This document shows, piece after piece, positions 36,240 through 48,112 of a stretch of 64,000 bases of DNA. The stretch's first letter is position 1. Each line of letters opens with the position of its first letter. Under the pieces are notes generated by a model that was given only the letters and a program-made list of their open reading frames with translations, was not told the origin of the DNA and searched no databases. The stretch is from the NCBI GenBank assembly GCA_012295275.1, contig CM022665.1, forward strand, positions 44,384,652 to 44,448,651, given 5' to 3'. The DNA comes from Chrysomallon squamiferum. Lineage: Eukaryota > Mollusca > Gastropoda > Neomphalida > Peltospiridae. The position numbers and the translations under genes were made by a program.

Positions 36240-39036
36240 TTGTATATCATTATTTTTAAATTATTATTATTTAATTTTGTACTGAAAATAACTAAATATA
36301 TATCTCTAAGCGAATTGTCCATTTTCTAAATATATATAAACTTCCTTCTCAAAATCCTAGATCTGCCTTACAGTTTGTCTGTGAATTTGCTGTTAATTCA
36401 ACACAGACTGAACATCAAAAACAAAACCACTCACATTTATCTAGCCCAGAGCTTTAAAATTGTTAACTGATTTTAACATTATCAAACAAAATCAGTGTAA
36501 CAAATTGTAATCTAGAACATTCCTAACAAGTCTTACGTTTTAGTTGCTCTTTAGTTGTTCTTTTGTACTTAACGGATTTGTAAAATCTTGTTTACATTAA
36601 ATATTTACACTATAAATTACATGCTTTTACAGACCTTTAAAACAATTTATGACTGTTTTGCAACAATTAGAACTTATTTCATATTTTGATATTTTTCTAT
36701 AATAAATGTTCTTTTATAAACACAAAAGATCACTGAACAATTAAATCAGACATCTTTTAATAGTAGTTTCGTGCTTAATAATGAAGAATATATGTTTACA
36801 TGTTGCATTTATATTTATGTATCTTTACTGAGGTATGAAATGAATGAAAATATTCATCCTCCAAAAGGAAGTAAAATTATAAAAATGATCATGTTTTTTT
36901 AAAAAGAAAACCATCCGAGTTACATTCGAATCAAAATCTTGTATTTCATCAGAAGATCATGTGATAAATTACTGAAATTTTAATTTCAAATGCAAATCCA
37001 TTGTTGGCTTTCTTAATATCTTTATATCTCATTGGCTAGTTGGTTTTTACTTAACTTTAAGTTACCTCACCTCCAAAATGATGTCCACAATATTTTCAAA
37101 TATTCTGGAACTAGTTTTGGTTTTGACAGCATTTTTTCTTACTGTTTTTATATTTAATTTCGAACCACGCATTGTAAACCACAAATCTGTGAATCTCAGA
37201 AATATCTGAAGCCTTTCTGATGGAAAATAAATGTTTATAACCATTTTATCACACTTTACAAAATTTTTGACAAATGCAGTCACAAGTGATAAGAAATGTT
37301 TTTGTATTTTTAGAAGATTAAAAAAAAAAAAAAGGAATTGAATTTGTTACTGTAACGTTCTTATTATAAAAAAAAAAAAAAAAAAAATTATTTTTATATT
37401 TGGGCGATGTAATATTTTAATCTGATTGGTTAATATGTAGTGAGAACATAATTTGATTGGTTAGCATAATTAAACTGAACGAGAATGTCATCTCAGTTTC
37501 AGGTTTTTAAAAGATTTAGAGTGAAAAGCTTTAATTAACATGAATATATGTCCTTGAGTTTATCTTTTTTTTTTTTTAATATATTCAATATTTAAGGTCA
37601 ACGAACACAATCATGAAAGTTCAGAGAGCCATTTTGGTTTTGTCCATAATGAAGAACGATGGATAAAGCAAAACAAAATTTTTTTTCTTATTTTTCCTTC
37701 TGTAATTTTTTTTTTTTATTTTCTACTTTAATAAATGTGATCTCTACAAATGCAAATTTTATGACTTACTAATTAAAACCATGACGTTTTGAAATAATTT
37801 TTTGATTCATGTTTTATTTTTTAAAGATTAACAATTTATATTGTGTATTGAAACTTGTTAAACAGTTAATGGGTAGTTTTTGATACATGTTTAGATTGTA
37901 ATGGTGAAGGTGTACTATATCATAACTATGATTAATATTAATAATTTCACTCTATTTATATTGTGTATAATTTGCATTAGATTTGTGATTCTGTGCACAT
38001 TTTTAACTTTATTTTTCATTTTATTTATTTATTTTAATTTTAATTTTTTTTTTTTTTAAATTTTGTTTATTTTTTTATTTTGTTGTCATTGATAGAAAAC
38101 TTGCGAAATATTTAAAAAAATTCTTTTTTTCTTGAATTATGTAATCAGACAGTAAGTATATTTACTGTTTTAAAAATATTAAAATATTCTCTAATTATGA
38201 GATTTATAAAAAGAAAATCCTGTTACCAATCAAGAATGTGCCAAAAATGGAACAAATGGAGTTTCACCATTTTATTAATTACCTGTAATCAGTTTAAGAA
38301 ATGCCAAAAATTGAATATATCTTTTAAAAAAAAAAAAAAAAATGTTGTAGTGGCTGTTTTTTGACGAACAAGTATTAGCTATGCATTTACTGTTAATTCA
38401 TTGTTTATTTTAAAATATTTTGTAAATATACAAACTATAATCAGTTTTAAAAATGTTCATATATATATATATATATAAAGCTTGAAAAGTTTTTTGAAAA
38501 ATAAATTAAGTTGGTAGCAGTATGAAATGGCAACTGTAGCAAAATTTTAAAATTTTATTTAAAAAAAAAAAAAATAATGGAGCTTTAAACAATGTGTATC
38601 AAAAGATACATTTTTTTTATCTAGTCAAGAATATTCTTTAAAAAAACTTTTTTTTTATTATTATTATTTTTTTATTGAAAAATAAAATGGTGGCAACAGG
38701 ATTACTGTCCAGGGATTATTGTTGGAAAAAAATCATTCAATTTCAGAAAACAACTAGTTAACAAAACTGTCACCATTAATCTTTAGATATTTCTTTCTTT
38801 TTTTGTCAGATATGTTTTGGATTATTTTTATTTTTTTATTTTTTATTTTTTTTGAAAGACATAAAACAAAGAATAACTTATTGTTGTTTTAATAAAAATA
38901 TTCTTATTCTTGTCAAAAAACTAAACTTGTATTTTTAATTACATTCTTAATTTTTACTAGATCCTTTAAAAAAAAAAAAAAAATTACATTGATAATGTGT
39001 TTTTCTTTCATCTTTTTGAATAGTTTTTAGTAGATC

Positions 39037-39075
<39 letters not shown>

Positions 39076-39132
39076 GAATTAATTTATGGTTTTTCTTTTT
39101 ATGCTTTTGAATAGTGTCTGTCGAAGTTAGTA

Positions 39133-39168
<36 letters not shown>

Positions 39169-40153
39169 AAAGAGTTAATATATGGTTTTTCATTTATGCT
39201 TTTCAACAGAGCCTGTAGAAGTTAGATATTTCATGTTATCAGCAAGGTATTTATAATACTCAGAAATGGAGTAGGATAAATTTTTACGTTATTTTTGTTT
39301 ACTTGTTGTTAGTGCAATTGTTTGTATATGGGATCTCAGGTGGCACTTTGAGTTCAGATATCCAAGATTTGTCATTTTAGGCATCTGGAATGCTTTTTAT
39401 ATGTCCGTATCAGTATATTGGTGCATTAACCAACCTAAAACAGACAGTACTATACTAACTATGTTATTAAATATACATTTTGTATTTTTTTTAAATCTAA
39501 CTGAAAACCTTTGTATAGTGCGCCAACCCATCATCTAACCTGAATTTTTAATATAGCTGTCTAAAATAGTTGTGCGTGTCTTTTGATGTTTTTTCGTCAT
39601 TTTGTTTTTTTTAGATTCGGTTGGTCAGTTCGGATATAAACGTTAAAGGAAAATGGGCTTCCAATAAATTAATGTAATATTATTAAGTGTCTTACTTAAC
39701 CATTTTTGGAACTATTAAAAACAGTTTAAAAAATAGGCACTAATTAAAATTTGTTACCAATAAATTTTCCTCTCTACTTAAAAATTGTCCAGGTGTGTTT
39801 ATGACAGTTATAGTTTCGAAATGCATGATTGTAAAATGATATTTTTTGTTCTGTAATCTGTGCTAGTAAAATAAATGGGTTGTTTTGGTTTAGTCACTGT
39901 CCCACTTACACTTAAATACATGCTGAAATTATTCACAACTTTTGTACTATGGTTTGTTGTAGGTGTTTGTTTTTTTGTTTTTTTTTATTTCTTCTATTAC
40001 TTTGCTTGCATGTTTGACACATGAGTGAACTCTGCTTTTATAGGAATAAAATTTAGTTGCTAAATGTTTTGTTGTATTTTTTATTATTATTATTTTTTTT
40101 TTTAAATATATAAAATGTGAGTTTGAATAAATTAATTAATCTCTAGGTGCTAG
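34031..40153. other. Malic enzyme 3' UTR and AT-rich spacer, no gene seen
   Basis: First AATAAA after the malic enzyme stop is at 34900-34905. The rest is poly(T)/poly(A) runs, a (TTA)n tract about 36140-36270, AT dinucleotides and a triplicated A-run module near 38955-39225. No conserved exon was recognised on either strand. A 73-codon minus-strand frame at 37062-37283 has no recognisable family. Confidence 0.6.
38950..39225. repeat. Tandem module with A-runs, about 90-110 bp, three copies
   Basis: Three units contain TAGATC(C)TTTAAAA, a long A-run and then (in the last two) a GGTTTTTC...TTTATGCTTTT segment. The A-runs reach about 27 nt. A tandemly amplified A-rich sequence such as a short retroelement tail is possible, but no element body was recognised. 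Confidence 0.75.
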
Positions 40154-40965
40154 ACCAATGTTTCACAAATAATGGAACAAAGATCTGTAGGAACCAATGT
40201 TTCACAAATAGTGGAACAAAGATCTGTAGGAACCAATGTTTCACAAATAGTGGAACAAAGATCTGTAGGAACCAATGTTTCACAAATAATGGAACAAAGA
40301 TCTGTAGGAACCAATGTTTCACAAATAATGGTAGGAACCAGTGTTTCACAAATAAACAGTGGAACACAAAAATGGAACAAAGAGTTGTAGGAACCAGTGT
40401 TTCACAAAAATGGTGGAACAAACAAGTTGTAGGAACCAATGTTTCACAAATAATGGAACAAAGAGTTGTAGGAACCAATGTTTCACAAATAATGGAACAA
40501 AGAGTTGTAGGAACCAATGTTTCAGAAATAATGGAACAAAGAGTTGTAGGAACCAATGTTTCACAAATAATGGAATAAAGATCTGTAGGAACCAGTGTTT
40601 CACAAATAATGGAATAAAGATCTGTAGGAACCAATGTTTCACAAATAATGGAATAAAGATCTGTAGGAACCAGTGTTTCACAAATAATGGAATAAAGATC
40701 TGTAGGAACCAGTGTTTCACAAATAATGGAACAAAGAATTGTAGGAACCAGTGTTTCACAAATAGTGGAACAAAGATCTGTAGGAACCAGTGTTTCACAA
40801 ATAGTGGAACAAAGATCTGTAGGAACCAGTGTTTCACAAATAGTGGAACAAAGAATTGTAGGAACCAGTGGAACAGGAACAAACTGGAACAAAGAGCTGT
40901 AGGAACCAATGTTTGGAAATAGTGGAACAAAATCTGTAGGAACCAGTGTTTCACAAATAAATAAA
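40154..40965. repeat. 39-bp minisatellite, about 20 copies
   Basis: Core unit: AATGTTTCACAAATAATGG, then AACAAAGATCTGTAGGAACC (39 bp). Variants alternate AATAAAGATCTG, AACAAAGAGTTG and AACAAAGAATTG, and CCAATG with CCAGTG. Because 39 is a multiple of three, several frames stay open on both strands (up to 249 codons on the minus strand). These reading frames are a by-product of periodicity, and nothing else suggests translation. Confidence 0.95.
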
Positions 40966-42563
40966 TAGGAAAGTGTTAAACAAACAGTGAAAAATGAAAT
41001 GAACCATGTTTCACAAAATGAACAAATGAATGAATGAAATCACAAATAGTGGAACAAAGAACTGTAGCTGTGGAAAGACAAACACAATAAATAAATGAAT
41101 AATAATAATCATAATAATAATAAACAATAATAATAATAAATAAATAAGTATATATAAATACATAAACAAACATTTATAAAATAAATCTTCAAAATTTCTA
41201 ACCTATCATATGCTTATATCTACTTACAATACAGTATAATTAACAATTTTTCTCAACAGAAAAATAAAATCACTTACAGTTGATCAGCATTCACCAATCC
41301 TAAAGATTAACATTTTAACAAAAATTATCCAGTCAAAGCTTCTTGTATAAATTTAGCACTAGTTTCAATATTGAAATTTTCATGATTTGATTTTTCAAAA
41401 TGTCGGTTTAATCTACTGACAAATTTAAAGTTACAAATAATTTTACAAATTGCCAATATTACCAAATCCTAAATCATTAACTGTTAATATTACAGCTTAG
41501 ATTAGACAAAACTTTACATCTTAAACTGTCTAGTTGCCTTGCTTATGAAAAACAATTGATGCATTTTATAAACTATTTGGTTACTATTGAGGGTTTTTTT
41601 TGTTTTTTTTTTTTTTTTTTTTTTTGTGTATGAGGTAAATGCATTTTTTTTTTTTTTTTTTTTTTAAATTTTATTTAATAAATAAATCCCAACTTTTGAC
41701 TGCATTCTCCAATTAATATTCTGTTCATTAAGTAAAATGCTGTTTTAGAAAAAATTGGAATTTTCCTTTCTTTCACTGCATTCAAAATAAAGATTTAACA
41801 AGTCTGATTTCACTGCAACAGATTAAAACTTCCTATACTTAAATGTGGATAAACAAATAAAAAAATGTTTTTAATGCCCTCAACGTGAATAAAACATACT
41901 CCCTTCTATGCAACAGAGAGAAATAATTACAGGGGAAAAAAAAATAAAATAAATAATAATAATAATACAAAAAAATAAATAAAATAATAACAGTAATAAA
42001 TAAATAAATACATAAATAATAGTCATTATAAAAAGAAAAAGAAATTAAGAAAAAATAATAATTACAAAAGGGAAAAAAAAAAAAAAACATTTGTAATGAA
42101 GATTAAAACCAAGAAATAATTTGATTTCATTTTCCATGGATTTAAAGGAGTTGGATAAGCACAGACTTTCAAAAAAATCTTCTATTGAAAACAAATCTTT
42201 ATACTCTTATATGTTGATCTGCAATGAATGAATGAATGAATGAATATCTGACACCATAGTGATAAATTTTATACTGGCTACTGGATGTCAGAAAATGGTA
42301 ATCTTCAACTGTAGTTCACTACCAACAAAGCCTGTGAGTCTTGCATATGATAGCTGATATCCAATAACCTTTTTGTAGAAAATTCAGAATATTGTTTGGC
42401 ATGGAAAATAAACAGCAACCTACTTACAAATTAACTGTGTCTGAATTTTTCAACCATAAATTATTAAAGCAAAGCAATGCTAAATTATTTCCAGAAATAT
42501 TAAATTTATTTTGCATTAAGAAATAAAATAACTCAAACAGGATATTTTTTATAGACTATATTT

Positions 42564-42606
<43 letters not shown>

Positions 42607-43092
42607 ATATATATATATATCTATGCCTCAAATATAAAGTATAAACTTACTTTACAAAATATTTTAAGCATTTTCTCAAATGAAAACTTTTTACTTGTAC
42701 TAAACATTATGCAAAGTGTTTAGATCATCAAAATTTGTGCGTACTTGATACTAATTTTATACATTTAAAAATAGGTTCGATAAATACTCAGTTTAAAGAA
42801 ACAGAAATTGTTTTATTACTAACACAAACAAGCAGAAAAACTGATACACTAACAATTGAACTAAAGTAATTAGTAATTAGAAAAGATTAAGAATCTTCTT
42901 GATATTGTTTATTACATGTGTTAAGAATAAAATGCATATAGTATGGAATATATATATCCCAAAAACAATGCACGTTTTTTAGTATATCTAATTCAAATAC
43001 TGTCTGTGTATTATCTGAAATTCACATTCAGAATATTAATAATATTTTTGGTAGACTGTTTAGTAAAATAACCTCATCATTTTAATGCCTTT
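40966..43092. other. AT-rich spacer downstream of SOD2, no gene seen
   Basis: Contains poly(T)/poly(A) runs (about 41600-41665, and a roughly 45-nt A-run about 42560-42603) and short (AATA)n tracts. No exon was recognised on either strand. Confidence 0.6.
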
Positions 43093-43098
43093 TTTATT
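43093..43098 (-). other. Poly(A) signal AATAAA (minus strand), likely for SOD2
   Basis: AATAAA on the minus strand 166 nt after the SOD2 stop. Use is inferred. Confidence 0.45.
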
Positions 43099-43263
43099 TA
43101 TTTTTTTTGCAACAACAACAATTCACCGTTTTTTTTTTGGACACACTTTTCAAAATGGTTTTGGCCATTTTGAAAATTAAGAAACAATGAAAAAACCAAA
43201 CACACAAGCTTGATGTGAAACTGAGAGGCATTCATGATGTGTTTTTTGGACATCAGAAAAATG

Positions 43264-43716
43264 TCAGTGATCTGAAAGGGCGGTGCGAAGTCTTTCAGCC
43301 ACATTGTCCCAGTTTGCAATGTTAAAGATGGCGTTCACGTAATCTGGACGAACATTCTTGTACTGAAGGTAATAAGCATGTTCCCACACGTCAATTCCAA
43401 ACAGCGGAACCAAACCTGAAAACAGCGAAAACAAAAACACTGTGTCAAAACTGTTTTTATCTTAAAGAGTTTTGTTGTTTTTTTATTTATTTATTTATTT
43501 TTTTTTTTAAATATGTTTTCATCTTTTATTGCAACTTTCTAACATCAGCACATTTATGAAAGCTTTATGCTGTTATAAGTATAATTCTCAAAAGAACTGC
43601 ATGCATGCATGTATGCATACATGCCAAATAGCTCAGTACATGAAAACAGTTACCAACTTTTTGTTTTAAATAACAATGAAATTTATTTTAAATCCTAAAT
43701 TTATTTGTTTTCTAAA

Positions 43717-43749
<33 letters not shown>

Positions 43750-44359
43750 TAACTGAACATAATTCAAAAATAAATTTTAATTTTTTTTAAATTACAGAAT
43801 GTTTCTTTTTTTAAATTACAGAAAAAATAACAACCTTAAACATTTTACTTCACCCTTCATTGAGGCAAATCGATTCATATTTGTTTTCACACACACACAC
43901 ACACACACACATATATAACATCTCTTTCTCTCAATACAATAGTGAACGTAACAGTTACCTGTTGTGGCTTGTAAAGGATCTTGGTTAGCACAGGTAGCAA
44001 TTCTTAACCTCCCGCTAGCTGGATTGAATCCTAGCCAACCCCAGCCTGAACCTTGTATTGCGACAGTTTTTGCAACCAGTTCTTTTTTCATGGCATCGAA
44101 AGTCGTGAAGTCTCTCTTTATGAGCTCCATGAGATCTTTGGGAAGGTCCCCCCCACCGTGAGGACTGAGGACCTCCCAGAAGATGGAATGATTCAAGTGA
44201 CCTCCTCCATTGAATCTAAGAGAAGGCTGAACCTGGATGATTCCATTTACGTCATCTGTTTGAACAGAAAAAAAAAGAATTAATTAATTAATTAAAAAAA
44301 TAAAATAAAATAATAATAATAATAATAATAATAATATTAATATTAATAATAATATTATG

Positions 44360-44404
<45 letters not shown>

Positions 44405-45151
44405 GTTACAATGAAATTTGTCTTTAATTTATTTTGTAAATTCATGGTAAAGTCTTTACGGACTGAGTAAACAAACTGTTTGCAAATAAAACCACTCAGT
44501 CTATTAGGATTTTTTTTATTTCCCATAATAAAATATTTTACAATTTATTAATTATAATTTTTTTTTTTTTTTTTTTTTTATTATTTTATGCTTGAAATAT
44601 AAGTTTGTATTAAAAAAAAAAAAAAAAAAAATTAAAATTGGCTGTACAAATTCCCTGTGAAAGTGAACACAACGATACACACAAAATAATGTCAAAATTT
44701 TTAAAATGAAATTAAACACACACCTTTTGCCATAGCTTCAGCCAGCTTTTCCTCAGCAATGTTGAGATTGGTCACGTAACCTTGGTGATGTTTCTGATGA
44801 TGTAGTTTCATGATTTCTGCAGTGATGTAGGGCTCCAGAGCATTGTAGTCGTAAGGGAGGTCTGGAAGGGTGTGTTTCAGGCGTGACACCAAAGTCCCCA
44901 GCACTGCTGGCTGAGTCCCCAACCTACAACGTTTTTAAACAATGTTTTTGGTACACATTATCTCAAAATTTACACTTCATTCAGCAAAATACACATATCA
45001 CTGTTAACAAAAGAAATGTTCACATTTTAGGTATGAAATTAATTGTGTAGTACAACTGTTGGATATATATTATCTTAAAATTTATATTTAAATCAGAAAA
45101 ATACAGATATGACTGTTAAATCATTTTGTTGTTTTTTAATATAAATAAATA

Positions 45152-45184
<33 letters not shown>

Positions 45185-45928
45185 TACATATATATATAAT
45201 TGAATAATATTTTATAATTATTTTTTTAATGAAAGAGAACATGTCAGAATGGGATATTTTATAAACATGGCAGTACACATGTGAAAATAATCTGCTGGTT
45301 GAATGACATTTTACTCTCCACAACAAAACATAAGCCCAGTCAGTGGTATTCTTCTGTAATTTGACAATATTTGCTGTCTTGTTTAACACACTTACTGATG
45401 TAACAGTAGTGGTACTAAAAAGGCAAAATTTATCTCATCGTTTGTAAAAATGAAACCTAGCTCAAGTCTCTTTCTCAAATTAAGTGTATCATATTATTTA
45501 GTAACACATAACTGGTATATATTATTTAGCAGATTCAAGTGGAAATGATATGTAAATGTTGCCTAAATGTCACTCAACATTTTTAACCAACTCTTTATTA
45601 TTATCTTTATATTTTATTTATTTATTTATTTATTTATTTATTATTATATATATAGTTTCTTTTTTCTTACTATATTATTATTTTTTAGATAATTTAAAAC
45701 GTCCTGAAACTTAAATCAATCATTGTGATGATATCACTTATATCACTGTTCTTATTGTGTTTTTATGTTAAGAAAGGTAAGAAATATTTTACTAAGTATT
45801 TTCAAATGTTATTGGTGTGTAAAATAAAGTAATGGTGTCAATTTCACAAGAATTATGGATTTTACTACAGAAAGAACAACTGAAGCTAGTATACTTTGAA
45901 ATAAAATTCTCATTTCCTTACACTGTAC

Positions 45929-46003
<75 letters not shown>

Positions 46004-46428
46004 GCACAGAGACACACATAATAGCCTATACATGCAAATAACACTATATTTTTAATTGTTTATGTTTTTCTGACTTTGTTAAGTGATTAAAACGAAATAA
46101 TGCATACTATTACTAAAATAAAAATTAATTTTTAGAACGTTATATTATTTAATTTTGCAAAGCAGATATTAATATACTTTATTTATTTTTTTCCAAAATG
46201 TTGGTGTGCTGACATCTGTCAGTGTTAGCATCTTCATCATTCATGCTGCAGTTTCGAGTGCTGTGACCTTGAGTTTCGCATAAGTTCTGTGCAATACCAC
46301 TTATGCAATAATTAAAAAAAGGTTTGTCAACATAAATAAATTTAGTTATTTACTTTTAAATGCATACTATGTTAATTTAAAAGCTCACAGTACCTTTTTG
46401 CTGCTAGAAATGAAGCAGACAACATCAT
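43264..46428 (-). CDS. SOD2: Mitochondrial manganese superoxide dismutase
   Basis: Four exons in transcription order: 46428-46394, 44923-44724, 44255-43959, 43415-43264 (stop TGA). The sum is 684 nt, 227 aa, and phases agree at each junction; human SOD2 is 222 aa. It converts superoxide to hydrogen peroxide and oxygen in the mitochondrial matrix. Residues 1-27 ([16 protein letters not shown]...) are a basic, acid-free presequence; the mature part starts at [11 protein letters not shown]. Metal ligands by alignment with human MnSOD are His53 in LHHQKHHQ, His in HLNHSIFW, and Asp and His in [11 protein letters not shown]. The gateway Tyr (human Tyr34) is Tyr61. The motif IQGSGWGWL is present, and the ligand context is of the Mn type. 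Two in-frame ATGs stand at the start; the first is used. The gene is divergent from WTAP with 1.7 kb between start codons. Confidence 0.96.
44298..44404. repeat. (AAT)n-(ATT)n inverted trinucleotide tract in SOD2 intron 2
   Basis: An AAT array is followed immediately by its reverse complement (ATT array), with short ATTAAT/ATTATG transitions between. This makes a near-palindrome that can fold into a hairpin of about 40 bp per arm. It lies 40 nt outside the exon 3 acceptor. Confidence 0.85.
45931..46003. repeat. (CT)n(CA)n compound microsatellite in SOD2 intron 1
   Basis: About 50 bp of CT followed by about 23 bp of CA. Confidence 0.97.
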
Positions 46429-46683
46429 GTCAAATTAACAGAACGAACAGCAACAGAAACTACGTTCCAGTGTAACAGCAACAAATCACATGCAGGAACT
46501 TAACACCAACAAGATTATACGTGAATCCTGAAAACCTGCTACTGGGTCAAGGCCTTCAGTTGTTCGTTAAATATCGGCTTATGTCGATTTTGTCTTTCGC
46601 TAATGATCGGAATCGCTCGCACATTTCCGAATATTACTTAACTTTCATCCACCAATGAATCGTCATCGATAAATAAATAATAA

Positions 46684-46727
<44 letters not shown>

Positions 46728-48112
46728 AGAGAGAGAAATAATTCCCAAAAATATATTTAAATATATATTATAAATTATTATGTGTGTGTATCTGCTCAGA
46801 TCTATAATCATAATAAAGTTTTTCGAGACAGAAATATTTTTCTTCTTTCTTAGTTGTTGTTATTTTTTATTATTATTTGGCGTGAAATAATTCGTTTTTC
46901 GCAGGGAAATAACAGATCATGTGGAAAAAAAATTTACTCAATTTACTGCAAAATTATCATAAATGCCGGGGTTGTTTTCTTTGTAATACTTTAAAGATGT
47001 ATGTCTTGCCATTTGAAATAGTTGTTCACAAGTATTGATTTAACAAACAAATGAATCACAACTGTATATAATATATACATATATATTTTTTTGTTCTCAT
47101 GTTTTTATTGATTCAAGTATTTACAAATTATTTTTAAAACCTATTTGATCGGTACGAATTCATTGCGGCGTCATAGACTGTTAAACAATGTTTGATACGC
47201 TTGTCTGGTACCCTACATAATATGACATAGGATAGATAACAGTCTAGATAGCGTCCTTGAGCTTGGGAATCGCAGCAGTTTCGTTTAACCAACTTTTCAA
47301 AAGTGTGAAGATCTTAAAATTCATTAGTTGATGTTATGTAAGAATCTGATATATTAGATATTCTAGTTTTAATTTTTATAATTTGTACAATATACAAAGG
47401 ACTGTTGTTAATGTTAACTGAAACTCAATAAATATTTTAAATTTATCAATTATGTAGCCGCCATTTTGTTTTAGTTTCACTATCGTAGAGCTAGGAAATA
47501 TTTTTATGTTTTTCATTGACCATGGTGCACTGGACTAAAATTTTAATTTAAACATTATTGTATGATATATTTTCAAAAGATCTATTGGGTCTAAACTGAA
47601 CTTCTCTAACCAGCCACAAACTTTGCTGAAAATGTCGGTAGTCGCCAGTCGGTGCGTTGTTCTGATGTTGAAATTTCATGTTAAAAATAAAATGATTTCC
47701 CGGTTGAGAGATAATGATTACTTAGAAAGGCATTTACTATCAGTTTTCAAAATATATATATATAAAAACAGAAGATATCAATCAGATAAATTGGATTAAT
47801 TTTACAAAACCTGATTTGACTTGAAAAATAGTAAAATGCTAATCTTTGTCGATTTAGATTCTTAAAAAATAAAAAACCGAATGATTTTGGTATTTTTCTT
47901 TATTTAATTAAAATATCATCTTAATCACAACTAGTACTTGTTACATCATAAAATGTTATTTATTTATTTGTTTTAAAACCTGTGAATGATAACATTTTGT
48001 TGAAGGGAACCAAAGTATGTAGTAATATTGTATGTTTTCACTATTTAAGTTGAAGACATGGCAGTTTTAAATTTTTTAATTTTAATTTTTTTTTTTTTTT
48101 TTCAGAGAAAAC
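46429..48112. promoter_or_regulatory. Divergent SOD2 / WTAP upstream region
   Basis: The 1.68 kb between the SOD2 and WTAP start codons must contain both promoters and 5' UTRs. It holds an (AG)n tract at about 46684-46737, more CpG dinucleotides than neighbouring DNA around 46560-46680 and 47150-47300, and a YY1-type motif at 47457. The first WTAP coding exon begins after an acceptor (TTCAG at 48101-48105), so at least one noncoding WTAP exon is expected upstream. Its position was not determined. Confidence 0.6.
47457..47468. promoter_or_regulatory. YY1-type promoter motif (GCCGCCATTTTG)
   Basis: The 12-mer GCCGCCATTTTG is the reverse complement of CAAAATGGCGGC, the classic long YY1 motif common near start sites of housekeeping genes. 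It lies 656 nt upstream of the WTAP ATG and 1029 nt from the SOD2 ATG. Transcription initiation there is inference. Confidence 0.55.

Noticed and set aside
37062-37283. 73-codon minus-strand frame of mixed composition, considered as a gene or transposon remnant
   Set aside because: No recognised motif, no splice context and AT-rich flanks; length is within chance expectation.
38950-39225. A-runs considered as poly(A) tails of retrotransposed SINEs
   Set aside because: No internal RNA polymerase III boxes, tRNA-like head or clear target-site duplications; kept only as a tandem repeat.
40143-40954. Repeat-containing open frames up to 249 codons on both strands, looking like a repetitive protein
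   Set aside because: The 39-bp period is a multiple of three, so multiple frames on both strands remain open. There is no start context, splice structure or known domain.
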